Source: Lentzea aerocolonigenes
GTDB taxonomy: Bacteria > Actinomycetota > Actinomycetes > Mycobacteriales > Pseudonocardiaceae
DNA length: 64,000 nt
Direction of reading: 5' to 3'
NCBI RefSeq assembly: GCF_000955955.1
Contig: NZ_JYJG01000007.1
Location: 94,772-158,771, forward strand
Shown one piece after another: positions 45,016-55,059 of this stretch. Below the pieces are notes generated by a model that saw only the letters and a list, made by a program, of their open reading frames with translations, did not search any database and was not told the origin of the DNA. The position numbers and the translations under genes were made by a program. Numbering within the stretch: the stretch's first letter is position 1; each line of letters opens with the position of its first letter.

Positions 45016-46083
45016 ATGGGCGTCGAGGTGGTCGTTGAGGGCCTGACCAAGTCCTTCGGCAAGCAGACCATCTGGCAGGACGTCTCGCTCACGTTGCCGC
45101 CGGGTGAGGTCAGCGTGATGCTCGGGCCGTCCGGTACTGGCAAGAGCGTGTTCCTGAAGTCGTTGGTCGGGCTGCTCAAGCCGGAGCAGGGCAAGATCGT
45201 CATCAATGGGACGGATCTTGTCCGGTGTTCCGAGCATCGGTTGTACGAGATTCGGAAGATGTTCGGCGTGCTGTTTCAGGACGGTGCGCTGTTCGGGTCG
45301 ATGAATCTGTACGACAACATCGCGTTTCCGTTGCGGGAGCACACTCGCAAGACGGAGGCCGAGGTTCGCAGGATTGTTCTTGAGAAGATGGAGATGGTCG
45401 GTCTCGTCGGGGCGGAGAAGAAGCTGCCCGGTGAGATTTCCGGCGGTATGCGCAAGCGGGCCGGGCTCGCGAGGGCGCTGGTGCTGGATCCCGAGATCAT
45501 TTTGTGCGACGAGCCGGACTCCGGGCTGGACCCGGTGCGCACGGCGTATCTGAGCCAGCTCCTCATCGATTTGAACGCTCAGATCGACGCGACGATTCTG
45601 ATCGTCACGCACAACATCAACATTGCCCGGACCGTGCCGGACAACCTCGGGATGTTGTTCCGGCGGGAACTCGTCATGTTCGGGCCGCGCGAAGTGCTGC
45701 TGACCAGTGACGAGCCGGTTGTGGAGCAGTTCCTCAACGGGCGGCGGCTCGGGCCGATCGGCATGTCCGAGGAGAAGGACCAGGCCACGATGGCTGCCGA
45801 GCAGGCCCACGCGGATGCCGGGCACTCGGACGGGTCGCCGGACGAGGACATGCGCGGGGTTGTGCCGCAGTTGGAGCCGACGCCCGGACTGCCGTTCCGG
45901 GATGCGGTGCGCAGGCGGAAAGACCGAGTTATGTCGATCATTCATCAGCTGCCGTACGAGGCGCAGCAGGGGATTATCGCGAGCCTCACGCCGGACGATT
46001 TGGCTCGGTACAACGTGCATGCCGGTGCGCCCGCGCAGGCGCCCACGCCCAGCCCCTGGCCGCGTCAGGGTGGTGTGCTGTGA
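45016..46083 (+). CDS. mkl: Mce-system ABC ATPase (Mkl/MlaF-like)
   Basis: 355 aa. Walker A GPSGTGKS, signature ISGGMRKRAGLARAL, Walker B ILCDEPDSGLDP, with an actinobacterial C-terminal extension of about 100 residues (NIARTVPDNLGMLFRRELVM then the acidic tail). Energises Mce lipid/sterol import. ATG at 45016 with GGAGG five bases upstream. It leads the operon and overlaps the first permease gene. M. tuberculosis Mkl (Rv0655) also lies between rplL and rpoB. Confidence 0.94.
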   Translation: MGVEVVVEGLTKSFGKQTIWQDVSLTLPPGEVSVMLGPSGTGKSVFLKSLVGLLKPEQGKIVINGTDLVRCSEHRLYEIRKMFGVLFQDGALFGSMNLYDNIAFPLREHTRKTEAEVRRIVLEKMEMVGLVGAEKKLPGEISGGMRKRAGLARALVLDPEIILCDEPDSGLDPVRTAYLSQLLIDLNAQIDATILIVTHNINIARTVPDNLGMLFRRELVMFGPREVLLTSDEPVVEQFLNGRRLGPIGMSEEKDQATMAAEQAHADAGHSDGSPDEDMRGVVPQLEPTPGLPFRDAVRRRKDRVMSIIHQLPYEAQQGIIASLTPDDLARYNVHAGAPAQAPTPSPWPRQGGVL

Positions 46084-46865
46084 CCGCGCCTACGACGTTT
46101 CCCGGCGCTGGGGCGCTGCGGGAGACCGGGAAGCTTTGTCAGCTCGGGATCGACGTGGTGCGGACCTCGTTCCGCAGGCCGTTCCAGCTGCGGGAGTTCA
46201 TTCAGCAGAGCTGGTTCATCGTCAGCGTGACGGTGTTGCCGACGGCGCTGGTGTCGATTCCGTTCGGTGCGGTCATCGCGTTGCAGCTCGGCAGCCTCAC
46301 GCGGCAGATCGGTGCGCAGTCGTTCACCGGTGCGGCCAGCGTGCTGGCGATCATTCAGCAGGCCAGTCCGATCGTGACGGCGCTGTTGATCGCTGGTGCG
46401 GGCGGTAGTGCGATCTGTGCGGACATCGGCTCGCGCAAGATCCGTGAAGAGATCGACGCCATGGAAGTCCTCGGCGTGAGTCCGATCCAGCGCCTGGTCG
46501 TGCCGCGAGTGCTGGCGGCGATGCTGGTGTCGGTGCTGCTCAACGGCATGGTCAGCGTCGTCGGTGTGCTCGGTGGCTACTTCTTCAACGTGATCATGCA
46601 GGACGGCACGCCTGGTGCCTACCTGGCGAGCTTCTCCGCCCTCGCCCAGCTGCCGGACCTGTGGATCAGTGAGATCAAGGCGCTGATCTTCGGGTTCATC
46701 GCGGGCATCGTGGCCGCGTACCGGGGTCTCAACCCGGCCGGTGGGCCCAAGGGCGTGGGTGACGCGGTGAACCAGGCCGTGGTCATCACGTTCCTGCTGT
46801 TGTTCTTCGTCAACTTCGTTCTCACCACGATCTACCTGCAGGTCGTGCCCGCGAAGGGGAGCTGA
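46080..46865 (+). CDS. yrbEA: MlaE/YrbE-family permease A
   Basis: 261-aa permease with five to six hydrophobic helices. Conserved MlaE features: ALVSIPFGAVIALQLGSLTR and the coupling segment ADIGSRKIREEIDAMEVLGV. It pairs with the next gene product and Mkl to move lipids delivered by the Mce proteins. GTG start overlaps mkl by four bases. Confidence 0.95.
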   Translation: MTAPTTFPGAGALRETGKLCQLGIDVVRTSFRRPFQLREFIQQSWFIVSVTVLPTALVSIPFGAVIALQLGSLTRQIGAQSFTGAASVLAIIQQASPIVTALLIAGAGGSAICADIGSRKIREEIDAMEVLGVSPIQRLVVPRVLAAMLVSVLLNGMVSVVGVLGGYFFNVIMQDGTPGAYLASFSALAQLPDLWISEIKALIFGFIAGIVAAYRGLNPAGGPKGVGDAVNQAVVITFLLLFFVNFVLTTIYLQVVPAKGS

Positions 46866-46867
46866 CG

Positions 46868-47677
46868 ATGGCGAACAAGGCGCTGTCCGCTCTGGACGGA
46901 TTCGGCGACCAGCTGGCGTTCTACCTCAAGGCGCTGGCGTGGACGCCTCGTGCGCTCAAGCGGTACATGAAGGAGACCCTGCGGCTGCTGGCCGAGGTCA
47001 GCTTCGGGTCCGGGGCGCTGGCGGTCATCGGCGGCACGATCGGTGTGATGGTCGGGCTGTCGGTGTTCACGGGAACGGTCGTCGGTCTGCAGGGCTTCAC
47101 GGCCCTCAACCAGATCGGCACGTCCGCGTTCGCCGGGTTCGTGTCCGCGTACTTCAACACCCGTGAGATCGCGCCACTGGTCGCCGGTCTCGCTTTGAGC
47201 GCCACGGTCGGGTCTGGCTTCACGGCCCAGCTCGGTGCCATGCGGATCTCCGAGGAGATCGACGCGCTCGAGGTCATGGGCATTCCGAGCCTGCCGTTCC
47301 TGGTGACCACGCGGATCATCGCCGGGTTCGTGGCGATCATCCCGCTGTACGTGATCGGGCTGCTGACGAGTTACCTGGCGGCGCGGACGATCACGGTGGA
47401 GTTCTACGGGCAGTCGGCCGGTACGTACGACCACTACTTCAACCTGTTCCTACCTCCGATCGACGTGCTCTGGTCGTTCGGCAAGGTGCTGGTCTTCGCG
47501 GTCGTGATCATCATGACGCACTGCTACTACGGCTACCGGGCCAGTGGCGGTCCGGCGGGCGTGGGTGTGGCGGTCGGCCGGGCGGTGCGGACGGCGATCG
47601 TGACGACCGCGCTGCTCGACTTCTTCCTGAGCCTCGCGATCTGGGGTGCCACGACGACGGTGAGGATCGCGGGATGA
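46868..47677 (+). CDS. yrbEB: MlaE/YrbE-family permease B
   Basis: 269-aa second permease. It keeps the coupling motif AMRISEEIDALEVMGIPSLP and several membrane helices. Located two bases after yrbEA and overlapping mceA by four bases. With YrbEA it probably forms a heterodimeric channel. Confidence 0.95.
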   Translation: MANKALSALDGFGDQLAFYLKALAWTPRALKRYMKETLRLLAEVSFGSGALAVIGGTIGVMVGLSVFTGTVVGLQGFTALNQIGTSAFAGFVSAYFNTREIAPLVAGLALSATVGSGFTAQLGAMRISEEIDALEVMGIPSLPFLVTTRIIAGFVAIIPLYVIGLLTSYLAARTITVEFYGQSAGTYDHYFNLFLPPIDVLWSFGKVLVFAVVIIMTHCYYGYRASGGPAGVGVAVGRAVRTAIVTTALLDFFLSLAIWGATTTVRIAG

Positions 47678-48993
47678 GGAAACGCATTCTCGGTATCGCG
47701 TTCCTCCTCGCGATCGCCATGTTCCTGTCGCTCACGGTGGCGCTGTACAAGGACGCCTTCGGCGACTACGTGAAGGTCACGCTCAAGACCGACCACATCG
47801 GCAACCAGCTGCAGACGGCCAGCGACGTGAAGGTGCGCGGGCTGATCGTCGGGTCGGTGAAGGCCATCCGCAGCAGCGGCAACGGGGCCGAGCTGGAGCT
47901 CGCGCTGTTGCCGGACAAGGTCAACGAGATCCCCGGCAACGTCAGCGCGCGCCTGCTGCCCAAGACGTTGTTCGGTGAGCGGTACGTGAACCTGGTGCTG
48001 CCGCAGCAGAAGAGCGCGGCCATCAAGGCCGGCGCCGTCATCGAGCAGGACAAGACCAGCAGTGCGATCGAGCTGGAACGCGTGCTGGACAACCTGATGC
48101 CGGTGCTGCAGGCCATTCAGCCGGAGAAGCTCGCCACCACGCTGACCGCGCTGTCGCAGGCGCTGGACGGGCGGGGCAAGCCGCTCGGTCAGACGCTGGT
48201 GTCGCTCGACCAGTACCTCGGTGAACTCAACCCGCAGCTGCCCGCGTTGAAGGAGAACATCTCCAAGCTCGCGGATGTCGCCAACGTCTACTCGGACGCC
48301 GCGCCGGACCTGTTGCAGGCGCTCAACGACATGACCACGACGACCAAGACGGTCGTGGAGCAGCGGGACAACCTGCTCGCGCTGTACGGGTCGCTCACCA
48401 CGACGTCGCAGGACCTCACGAGCTTCGTCACGGTCAACAAGAACAACCTCATCGCGCTCGCCGACACCAGCCGCCCGACGCTGGAGCTGCTGGCCAAGTA
48501 CGCGCCCGAGTACCCGTGCCTGCTCAAGGGGCTCGCGGAGTTCGAGCCGGTCATCAGCAAGGCCTTCGGCGAGGGCACCAACGAGCCTGGCCTGCACATC
48601 ACGCTGGAGATCACGCAGAACCGCGGCAAGTACAAGCCGAACCTGGACGAACCCGAGTACAAGGACAAGCGCGGACCCCGCTGCTACGACCTCGTGCCGC
48701 GGCCGGACCCGTTCCCGCAGTACCCGCCGGAGGGGCCGGTGAACGACGGCTCGTCCGCGCCGCCGCCCGCCCGTGTCGCCAACGACGGGATCCTGCCGCC
48801 TGCCAACGCGGGCAACGTGACGTCGACGTCGTCGGCGCAGGACGTGCTGCGGCTCGCCAACTCCCCGGAGGAAGCCCGGTTGATCGCGGCGCTCTACGGG
48901 CCGCAGCTCGGCATGGACCCGCGTGACATGCCCAGCTGGTCGAGCCTGCTGCTCGGACCGCTCGTGCGCGGGACGGAGGTGACGGTCAAGTGA
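47674..48993 (+). CDS. mceA: Mce-family substrate-binding protein A
   Basis: 439 aa. N-terminal transmembrane/signal helix (ILGIAFLLAIAMFLSLTVAL), MlaD-type Mce domain about residues 38-120 (VRGLIVGSVKAI; LFGERYVNLVLP), then a long helical region that would form part of a hexameric lipid tunnel. The C-terminus is Pro-rich and variable. First of six mce genes with overlapping ends. Confidence 0.93.
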   Translation: MRKRILGIAFLLAIAMFLSLTVALYKDAFGDYVKVTLKTDHIGNQLQTASDVKVRGLIVGSVKAIRSSGNGAELELALLPDKVNEIPGNVSARLLPKTLFGERYVNLVLPQQKSAAIKAGAVIEQDKTSSAIELERVLDNLMPVLQAIQPEKLATTLTALSQALDGRGKPLGQTLVSLDQYLGELNPQLPALKENISKLADVANVYSDAAPDLLQALNDMTTTTKTVVEQRDNLLALYGSLTTTSQDLTSFVTVNKNNLIALADTSRPTLELLAKYAPEYPCLLKGLAEFEPVISKAFGEGTNEPGLHITLEITQNRGKYKPNLDEPEYKDKRGPRCYDLVPRPDPFPQYPPEGPVNDGSSAPPPARVANDGILPPANAGNVTSTSSAQDVLRLANSPEEARLIAALYGPQLGMDPRDMPSWSSLLLGPLVRGTEVTVK

Positions 48994-50021
48994 AGGGTGT
49001 GCTCGCCCCGCTGCTCAAGCTGATCACCTTCGCGGTGGTGACGATCCTCGCCACGACGCTGCTCGCGGTGACCATCGCCAACGTGAACCTGGCCGGTGCC
49101 ACGGACTACAAGGCGCGGTTCACCGACGTCACGGCGTTGAACGAGGGTGACGACATCCGCATCGCCGGTGTGCGCGTCGGGCAGGTCGACGAGATCAAGG
49201 TCGTCGACCGCAAGACCGCCGAGGTCGACTTCTCGATCGATGGCGACCGCAAGCTGCCGGGGTCGGTCATCGCGACGATCAAGTACCGCAACCTGGTCGG
49301 GCAGCGGTACATCGCGCTCGAATCCGGCACCGGTGACACCAAGGCGGTGCTGCCAGAGGGCGGCACGATCCCGCTGGAGCGCACCAAGCCCGCGCTCGAC
49401 CTGACGGTGTTGTTCAACGGCTTCAAGCCGCTCTTCCAGGCGCTGTCGCCGGAGGACGTGAACAAGCTGTCGTTCGAGATCATCCAGGTGCTGCAGGGAG
49501 AAGGCGGCACGATCGACAGCCTGCTGCAGCACACGGCGTCGCTGACCAGCACGCTGGCGAGCAAGGACAAGGTGATCGGCGAGGTCGTCGACAACCTCAA
49601 CACCGCGCTCGACACCGTGAACTCGCGCGACCAGGACTTCAACAGCCTCGTGATCACGTTGCAGCAACTGGTTTCCGGCCTTGCACAGGACCGCCAGCCG
49701 ATCGGTGACGCGATCACCGCGCTCGGCGACCTGACCAACGCCACCGCCGGGCTGCTGGAGCAGGGCCGCGAGCCGTTGAAGAACGACATCGCGCAGCTCG
49801 GCCTGGTCTCGAAGAACCTGGCGGACAACGAGCAGATCGTCGACGGCTTCCTGCAGAAGCTGCCGAACAAGCTGGAGACCATCACGCGCACCGCGACCTA
49901 CGGCTCGTGGTTCAACTTCTACCTGTGCGAGGCGAGCGGCAAGGTCTCCGTCCCGCCGGTCATCTCGAACCCGATTCCGATCACGGCGTTGCCGGTGACA
50001 CAGCAGAGGTGCCGCCGATGA
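48990..50021 (+). CDS. mceB: Mce-family protein B
   Basis: 343 aa. N-terminal membrane helix, Mce domain with IRIAGVRVGQVDEIKVVDRK and LVGQRYIALESG, then helical repeats. Short C-terminus ending QQRCRR. GTG start overlaps mceA by four bases. Confidence 0.93.
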   Translation: MKGVLAPLLKLITFAVVTILATTLLAVTIANVNLAGATDYKARFTDVTALNEGDDIRIAGVRVGQVDEIKVVDRKTAEVDFSIDGDRKLPGSVIATIKYRNLVGQRYIALESGTGDTKAVLPEGGTIPLERTKPALDLTVLFNGFKPLFQALSPEDVNKLSFEIIQVLQGEGGTIDSLLQHTASLTSTLASKDKVIGEVVDNLNTALDTVNSRDQDFNSLVITLQQLVSGLAQDRQPIGDAITALGDLTNATAGLLEQGREPLKNDIAQLGLVSKNLADNEQIVDGFLQKLPNKLETITRTATYGSWFNFYLCEASGKVSVPPVISNPIPITALPVTQQRCRR

Positions 50022-51019
50022 AACAGCGCAACCCGATCAGGACCGGCGCGATCAGCCTGACACTCATCGCGCTGCTGTTGCTGGCCGCGTTCTACTCGGA
50101 CGACCTGCCGATCGTCGGCGGTGGCACGAGCTACGCCGCGGACTTCAGCGAGGCGGCGGGGCTGGTCCCTGGCAACGAGGTCCGCGTCGCCGGCGTGAAG
50201 GTCGGCAAGGTCACCAAGGTCAAGCTCAACGGCGACCGGGTGCGGGTGACGTTCAAGGTCAAGGACGCCTGGGTGGGCGACCGGACGACCGCGATGATCC
50301 GCATCAAGACGTTGCTGGGCCAGAAGTTCCTGTCGCTCGACCCGCAGGGTCAGCAGCCGCTCTCGCCGGGCGACCCGATCCCGAAGGAACGCACGCTCGC
50401 GCCGTACGACGTGAACGAGGCGTTCAACGGGCTCGCGACGACCGTCGGCCAGATCGACACCAAGCAGCTCGCGGACAGCTTCACGGTGCTGTCCGACACC
50501 TTCAAGAACTCACCGGAGCACGTGCGGGGCGCGCTGGACGGCCTGTCCGCCCTGTCGAAGACGATCTCGTCGCGCGACGAGCAGCTGGCCAAGCTCCTGG
50601 ACAACACCAGGAAGCTGACCAAGACGCTGGCCGACCGCAACGAGGAGTTCGAGAAGCTCCTCTCCGACGGCAACCTGCTGCTCGGCGAGATCCGCAAGCG
50701 GCGCGAGGCGATCAGCGCGCTGCTGACCGGCACGCGCGACCTGTCCCGTGAGCTCAGCGGTCTGGTGCAGGACAACCAGAACCAGCTCAAGCCCGCCCTG
50801 GAGCAGCTAGGCAAGGTCACCACGATCCTGCAGCGCAACCAGGACAACCTCGACCGCAGCCTCACGTTGCTGGCGCCGTTCTACCGGGTGTTCGCGAACA
50901 CCCTGGGCAACGGGCGCTGGTTCGACACCTACATCTGCGGTCTGCTGCCGCCTTCGGTGAACCTCGGCCTCGTCGGGTTCAACGAGGAAGGCTGCCTGCC
51001 TCCGGGGGTGCAGCGATGA
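50018..51019 (+). CDS. mceC: Mce-family protein C
   Basis: 333 aa. Membrane helix (ISLTLIALLLLAAFYS), Mce domain (VRVAGVKVGKVTKVKLNGDR; LGQKFLSLDPQG), coiled-coil-like helical region. ATG at 50018 chosen at the mceB overlap; the frame is open upstream but that part is inside mceB. The C-terminal part has two cysteines (YICGLLPPSVN, EEGCLPP). Confidence 0.93.
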   Translation: MKQRNPIRTGAISLTLIALLLLAAFYSDDLPIVGGGTSYAADFSEAAGLVPGNEVRVAGVKVGKVTKVKLNGDRVRVTFKVKDAWVGDRTTAMIRIKTLLGQKFLSLDPQGQQPLSPGDPIPKERTLAPYDVNEAFNGLATTVGQIDTKQLADSFTVLSDTFKNSPEHVRGALDGLSALSKTISSRDEQLAKLLDNTRKLTKTLADRNEEFEKLLSDGNLLLGEIRKRREAISALLTGTRDLSRELSGLVQDNQNQLKPALEQLGKVTTILQRNQDNLDRSLTLLAPFYRVFANTLGNGRWFDTYICGLLPPSVNLGLVGFNEEGCLPPGVQR

Positions 51020-52182
51020 CTGATGTGGCCGGCTCCAAGCTCGGACGCGGCATCGCGATGGCGTGCGTGCTCGCGCTCGTCGCGACCGCGGCGCTGTGGT
51101 GGATCTTCTCCGGCATGAACGAGCGCAAGGTGACCGCGCACTTCGCCGCGGCCGTCGGCGTCTACCCCGGCGGTGACGTGCGGGTGCTCGGCGTGAAGGT
51201 CGGCACGATCGACGAGGTCACGCCGGAGGGCAAGACGGTCAAGGTCGTCTTCACGGTCGACCGCGACGTCCGGATCCCGCAGAACGCGCAGGCAGTCGTG
51301 GTCTCGCCGAGCGTGGTCAGCGACCGGTACGTGCAGCTCGCGCCCGCCTACACCGGTGGGCCGACGATGGGCGACAACGCCGTGATCCCGCGCGAGCGCA
51401 CCGCGACGCCGGTCGAGCTGGACGAGCTCTACCAGTCACTGGACAAGCTCACGACCGCGTTGGGGCCCAACGGGGCGAACGCCGACGGTGCCTTGGCGGA
51501 CCTGTTGAACTCGGCCGCGAAGAACCTCGAAGGCAACGGCCAGGCGCTCAACGACACGTTGAAGAACCTCGGCCAGGCCACGCGGACGCTGTCGGGGTCC
51601 AAAGAGGACCTGTTCGCGACCGTCGACAACCTGCAGAAGTTCACCGCGATGCTGGCCGCGAACGACAGCCAGGTGCGGGACTTCAACAAGCAGCTCGCCG
51701 ACGTCACGAAGCTGCTGGCCGACGAGCGCGGTGACCTCGGTGCCGCGTTGAGCGAGCTGGCGACGGCGTTGCAGCAGGTGCAGGGCTTCATCAAGGACAA
51801 CCGCGAGGTGCTCAAGTCCAATGTGGACAAGCTCGCCTCGATCACGCAGGTGCTGGTGAACCAGCGGGCGGCGCTGGCGGAGACGCTCGACGTGGCGCCG
51901 CTGGCACTGGGCAACCTGCAGAACTCCTACAACGCGGCGTCCGGCACGCTCGACACCCGCGCGGACATCAACGAGCTGAACCAGCCGCCGATCGTGCTGG
52001 TCTGCAAGCTGGTGCAGCAGGCGACGCCGAACAACGTGCCGCCGATCCTCGCGCAGACGTGCAAGCAGCTGGAGCCGATCCTGTCGGGTGCGGTGCCGCT
52101 GCAGTCGCCGGCGCAGATCGTCAGCGACCTCAACGCGGGCAAGCTGCCGCTGCCCCTGCCGCTCGGGGGTCAGCCGCGATGA
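51016..52182 (+). CDS. mceD: Mce-family protein D
   Basis: 388 aa. Membrane helix near residues 12-33, Mce domain (VRVLGVKVGTIDEVTPEGKT; SDRYVQLAPAY), helical repeats, and a Pro/Gly-rich tail. Overlaps mceC and mceE by four bases. Confidence 0.93.
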   Translation: MTDVAGSKLGRGIAMACVLALVATAALWWIFSGMNERKVTAHFAAAVGVYPGGDVRVLGVKVGTIDEVTPEGKTVKVVFTVDRDVRIPQNAQAVVVSPSVVSDRYVQLAPAYTGGPTMGDNAVIPRERTATPVELDELYQSLDKLTTALGPNGANADGALADLLNSAAKNLEGNGQALNDTLKNLGQATRTLSGSKEDLFATVDNLQKFTAMLAANDSQVRDFNKQLADVTKLLADERGDLGAALSELATALQQVQGFIKDNREVLKSNVDKLASITQVLVNQRAALAETLDVAPLALGNLQNSYNAASGTLDTRADINELNQPPIVLVCKLVQQATPNNVPPILAQTCKQLEPILSGAVPLQSPAQIVSDLNAGKLPLPLPLGGQPR

Positions 52183-53333
52183 AGAAGCTCCTGATCGCTT
52201 TGACAGCGCTCGCGTTGACGGGGTGCGGTTCCGGTGGGTTCGACGGCGTCTACAACATGCCGCTGCCCGGTGGCGCCGACGTCGGTGACCACCCGTACCG
52301 GGTGAAGGCGCAGTTCAAGGACGTGCTGGACCTGGTGCCGCAGGCGGGCGTGAAGGTCAACGACGTGCCGGTGGGACGGGTCGAGCAGATCGACCTCGCT
52401 CCGGACGGCTGGACCGCCGAGGTCACGATGCTGGTCAACGGCGACGTGCAGCTGCCGGCCAACGCGTTCGCCAAGCTGCGGCAGTCCGCGTTGCTGGGTG
52501 AGAAGTTTGTCGAGCTGGGCAAGCCTCCCAAAAATGATCAAACACAGGCGGTGGAGGCCAAGCTCGCCGACAACGCGGTGATCCCGCTTGACCGGACCAA
52601 CCGCAACCCCGAGGTCGAAGAGGTCTTCGGCGCGTTGTCGTTGCTGCTCAACGGTGGTGGTGTGGCGCAGCTGCAGAACATCACCAAGGAGCTCAACAAC
52701 GCGATGCAGGGCAACGAGCAGCAGATCCGCTCGCTGCTGGGCAACCTGAACACGTTCGTCGGGGAGCTGGACAAGCACAAGGCGGAGATCGTCCGCGCGC
52801 TCGACTCGATCAACCGCCTCGCCGGGACGTTGGCTGACCAGCGGGAGAAGATCGCGGTGGCGCTGACGGACCTCGAGCCCGGTCTGCGCGTGATCGCCGA
52901 GCAGCGCACGCAGCTCGTGACGTTGCTGAAGTCCCTGGACAAGCTCTCGGACGTCGCGGTGGACACGGTGAACAAGAGCCGGGACGACATCGTGGCGGAC
53001 CTGAAGGCGTTGCAGCCGACGTTGCAGAAGCTGGCGGAGTCTGGGCAGAACCTGCCCAAGGCGTTCGAGCTGTTGCTGACCTACCCGTTCCCGGACGCGG
53101 CGGTCGACGGCATCAAGGGCGACTACACGAACCTCTACGCCGACCTCGACCTGAACCTCGGCAACATCCTCGACAACCTCGGCCGGTCGCGGCAGTCCCC
53201 GCTGGACTCGTTGATCCCGTCGGGCACGCCGTTGCCGTTGCCGAACATCCCGCTGCCCGGTCTCAGCCCCGGCACCGGAACCGGGTCCGGGCTGGGCGAT
53301 CTGCTCGGCGGCCTGCTGGGAGGTCGCAAGTGA
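52179..53333 (+). CDS. mceE: Mce-family lipoprotein E
   Basis: 384 aa. Signal peptide ending in a lipobox (LTGC, lipidated Cys near residue 15), as in mycobacterial LprK/MceE. Mce domain (VKVNDVPVGRVEQIDLAPDG; LLGEKFVELGKP) and helical repeats, ending in a Gly/Leu-rich tail. The lipoprotein partner of the mce complex. Confidence 0.94.
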   Translation: MKKLLIALTALALTGCGSGGFDGVYNMPLPGGADVGDHPYRVKAQFKDVLDLVPQAGVKVNDVPVGRVEQIDLAPDGWTAEVTMLVNGDVQLPANAFAKLRQSALLGEKFVELGKPPKNDQTQAVEAKLADNAVIPLDRTNRNPEVEEVFGALSLLLNGGGVAQLQNITKELNNAMQGNEQQIRSLLGNLNTFVGELDKHKAEIVRALDSINRLAGTLADQREKIAVALTDLEPGLRVIAEQRTQLVTLLKSLDKLSDVAVDTVNKSRDDIVADLKALQPTLQKLAESGQNLPKAFELLLTYPFPDAAVDGIKGDYTNLYADLDLNLGNILDNLGRSRQSPLDSLIPSGTPLPLPNIPLPGLSPGTGTGSGLGDLLGGLLGGRK

Positions 53334-54559
53334 TCACACGCGGCACCAAGCTCAAGATCGGCGCGTTCGTGCTGGTCGCGTTGCTGGGCATCTCGTACGT
53401 CAGCGCGACGTACGTGGGCCTGTTCAAGTCGTCGTCGACGGTCGTGACGATGCAGCTCGCGGATTCGGGCGGCATCTTCACCAACGCCGAGGTCACGTAC
53501 CGCGGCGTCACGATCGGCCGGGTCGGGCAGCTGCGGCTGACCTCCGAGGGCATCGAGGTCGACCTGGAACTCGACTCGGACGCGCCGCGCGTGCCCGCGT
53601 CGACCGAGGCAGTGGTGGCGAACCGCTCGGCCGTGGGTGAGCAGTACGTCGACCTGCGGCCGAAGAGCGACTCCGGGCCCTATCTGGAGGCCGGGTCGGT
53701 CATCCCGCGGTCGGCCACCAAGACGCCGCCGCCGGTCGACGGCCTGCTGTCCAACCTGGACGCGTTCGCCTCGTCGGTGCCCACCGACTCGCTGCGCACC
53801 GTCGTCGACGAGCTGCACACGGCGTTCAGCGGCACCGGTGGCGACCTGCAGGTGCTGATCGACAACACCGCGGCGTTCACGGCGGCGGCCAAGGAGCACC
53901 TGCCGCAGACGACGCAGCTGCTCAAGGACGGCAAGATCGTGCTGTCCACGCAGGCCGCGCAGGGTGGCGCGATCCGGTCGTTCAGCGGTGACCTGCGGTT
54001 GATCGCGGAGCAGCTGAAGGCGTCCGACGGCGACATCCGCCGGTTGATCGTGGCGGTGCCGCCGGCCTCGCAGCAGGTGTCGGCGTTGCTGAAGGAGAGC
54101 GGGCCGAACCTCGGTGTGGTGTTCGCGAACCTGCTGACCACCTCGAACATCCTCGTGACCAGGCGTGATGGTTTGGAGCAGATCGCGGTGACGTACCCCC
54201 TCGCCGTCGGCGGTGGCTTCACCGTGGCGCCGGGCGACGGGTCCGCGCACTTCGGCCTCGCGCTGAACGTGTTCGACCCGATGCCGTGCACCGTGGGTTA
54301 CGAGGGCACCAAGATCCGTCAGGGCAACGACACGTCCGCGGCGCCGTTGAACACGCAGGCGTACTGCGCTCTCGCGCGCGGTTCGGCGACCTCGGTGCGA
54401 GGCTCGCAGAATGCGCCGTACGGTGGAACGCCGACGACGCCGGTTGGCAACGCGACGACGCAGCCGGGCCTGGAGCCGACCGGGCAGCAGGCGGCTCCGG
54501 AGTTGCCGCTGCTGACGTCGCTGGGCCAGCTGCTCGGTTTGCCGGAGGAGAAGAAGTAG
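53330..54559 (+). CDS. mceF: Mce-family protein F
   Basis: 409 aa. N-terminal membrane helix (IGAFVLVALLGISYVSATY), Mce domain (VTYRGVTIGRVGQLRLTSEG; AVGEQYVDLRPK), helical region and a Gly/Thr/Pro-rich C-terminal tail. Sixth and last Mce protein; its stop overlaps the next start by one base. Confidence 0.93.
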   Translation: MITRGTKLKIGAFVLVALLGISYVSATYVGLFKSSSTVVTMQLADSGGIFTNAEVTYRGVTIGRVGQLRLTSEGIEVDLELDSDAPRVPASTEAVVANRSAVGEQYVDLRPKSDSGPYLEAGSVIPRSATKTPPPVDGLLSNLDAFASSVPTDSLRTVVDELHTAFSGTGGDLQVLIDNTAAFTAAAKEHLPQTTQLLKDGKIVLSTQAAQGGAIRSFSGDLRLIAEQLKASDGDIRRLIVAVPPASQQVSALLKESGPNLGVVFANLLTTSNILVTRRDGLEQIAVTYPLAVGGGFTVAPGDGSAHFGLALNVFDPMPCTVGYEGTKIRQGNDTSAAPLNTQAYCALARGSATSVRGSQNAPYGGTPTTPVGNATTQPGLEPTGQQAAPELPLLTSLGQLLGLPEEKK

Positions 54560-55059
54560 TGCGGATCTTCACAGCGCTCGCCGCGGTCTTCGCCGTGGTG
54601 ATGCTCGTGTTCGCCGTGTTCAGCGGCTTCGTCTGGTACAGCTCCGCGCACTCGTCGGAGTCGTCGTTCGCCGCGGCGCGCGACGACGCCCTGCGCTCCG
54701 GCCAGGTCGGCATCTCGAACTTCCTGACCTTGGACTACCAGAAGGTCGACGAGGACCTGCAGCGCTGGCTCAACTCGTCGACCGGCGAGCTGCGCGCGGA
54801 GATCGACAAGGACAAGGACTCGCGCAAGAAGCAACTGGTCGACGCCAAGTCCGTGACCACCTCGAAGGTCCTGGACTCGGCGATCACCGAGCTCGACGAC
54901 CGCGCCGGCACCGCGTCCATGATCGCGGTGGTCGAGAGCACGGTGACCCCTGCCGATGGCCAGAAGGTCACGAAGATCAACCGGTACCTGACCAAGCTCA
55001 CCCGCACCGAGGACGGCTGGAAGCTTTCGCAGCTGGGTCCGTTGCGGGCGGGCGTCTGA
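54559..55059 (+). CDS. Mce-associated membrane protein 1
   Basis: 166 aa. One membrane helix at residues 5-28, then an extracytoplasmic alpha+beta domain ending YLTKLTRTEDGWKLSQLGPL, typical of Mce-associated (Mas) proteins with an NTF2-like fold. They stabilise or assist Mce complexes. GTG start overlapping the mceF stop. Confidence 0.87.
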   Translation: MRIFTALAAVFAVVMLVFAVFSGFVWYSSAHSSESSFAAARDDALRSGQVGISNFLTLDYQKVDEDLQRWLNSSTGELRAEIDKDKDSRKKQLVDAKSVTTSKVLDSAITELDDRAGTASMIAVVESTVTPADGQKVTKINRYLTKLTRTEDGWKLSQLGPLRAGV